A DNA stretch of 21,314 nucleotides from a virus: IMG/VR virus record IMGVR_UViG_3300007754_000069, positions 1 through 21,314 of that record, one strand, 5' to 3'. Positions 21,222-21,314 of the stretch are shown piece by piece (within the stretch, counting starts at the first letter, position 1; each line of letters begins with the position of its first letter). The position numbers and the translations under genes are program-made. The notes below the pieces were generated by a model. It ran no database searches, was not told the origin of the DNA, and was given only the letters and a program-made list of their open reading frames with translations.

Positions 21222-21314
21222 AAATTTACGTAGGCTACGACACTCGAGAAGATATAGCATATCAAGTTTGCGAACATTCCATTAAAAGACGCAACGGACA
21301 AACTGAAGTTATTG
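21218..21314 (+). CDS. Glycosyltransferase-like protein, partial (5' end only)
   Basis: The ATG at 21218 overlaps the HAD stop (ATGA) and the frame stays open to the window edge, giving 32 residues: MKIYVGYDTREDIAYQVCEH, then SIKRRNGQTEVI. The opening IYxGYDxREDxAYxVxxxSI matches the nucleotide-sugar-binding start of GT-A glycosyltransferases of the GT8-like type seen in marine phages. A role in modifying phage DNA or host surface glycan is possible. Only the first strand and helix are visible. Confidence 0.6.
   Translation, partial: MKIYVGYDTREDIAYQVCEHSIKRRNGQTEVI

Noticed and set aside
1-21314. tRNA genes, CRISPR arrays or insertion sequences
   Set aside because: I saw no cloverleaf-like segment, no regularly spaced repeats and no transposase. 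No stretch over 300 nt lacks a gene; the largest gap (2628-2763) is covered by the repeat, late box and sheath ribosome site.

Overview
The window is about 21 kb of a low-GC, densely packed bacteriophage genome. It is a T4-like myovirus: recognisable relatives of T4 gp13, gp14, gp18, gp19, gp4, gp16, gp17, gp32, UvsX, a UvsY-like protein and a gene-1-like dNMP kinase are present. The AT-rich composition and several proteins resembling cyanophage and pelagiphage conserved proteins (the 460-aa, 682-aa and 125-aa structural proteins and the FF-type HNH-like zinc protein) suggest a marine host, possibly a SAR11-type bacterium. The host assignment is inference.

Layout. Positions 1-650 hold a gp14 neck protein on the minus strand, cut by the window edge. 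Every other gene except one small zinc protein is on the plus strand. Positions 687-2296 hold gp13 (neck), a 66-aa unknown and dNMP kinase. Positions 2250-2627 (minus) hold a degenerate HNH/zinc-finger protein. Positions 2764-6846 hold a very large tail sheath protein and the tail tube protein, closed by a clear terminator at 6873-6897. Positions 6918-9671 form a tight operon: a gp19-like tail protein, a 125-aa protein, gp4 head-completion nuclease and a gp16-like small terminase. Positions 9683-13712 hold a 199-aa conserved protein, a 22-aa cysteine-rich peptide, an acidic 497-aa protein, a cold-shock protein and the gp17 large terminase. Positions 13725-15773 hold a 682-aa probable virion protein. 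Positions 15821-17747 hold a radical-SAM enzyme with a small partner gene. Positions 17833-20605 are the recombination block (gp32, UvsX, an acidic small protein, UvsY-like). Positions 20589-21314 hold a HAD hydrolase and the start of a glycosyltransferase.

The main regulatory signal is repeated. Many genes lack a Shine-Dalgarno sequence and instead have a T4-late-type box (nnTAAATA) ending only 5-8 nt before the start codon. Three metabolic or recombination genes have a sigma70-like TTGnnn-N17-TAnAAT promoter (or close variant) ending 6-11 nt before the start codon. If T4/E. coli promoter-to-start distances apply, these mRNAs would be leaderless or nearly so. Sheath, tube and gp32, whose T4 counterparts are abundant proteins, instead have longer leaders with strong AGGAG-type sites. 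The gp32 leader carries a palindrome that could be an autoregulatory operator.

Other items worth attention are the 22-residue metallothionein-like peptide, two flagellin-hook-like modules inside the oversized sheath, a hairpin interleaved with the uvsX promoter, and a short LAGV-type motif shared by two unrelated virion-type proteins.
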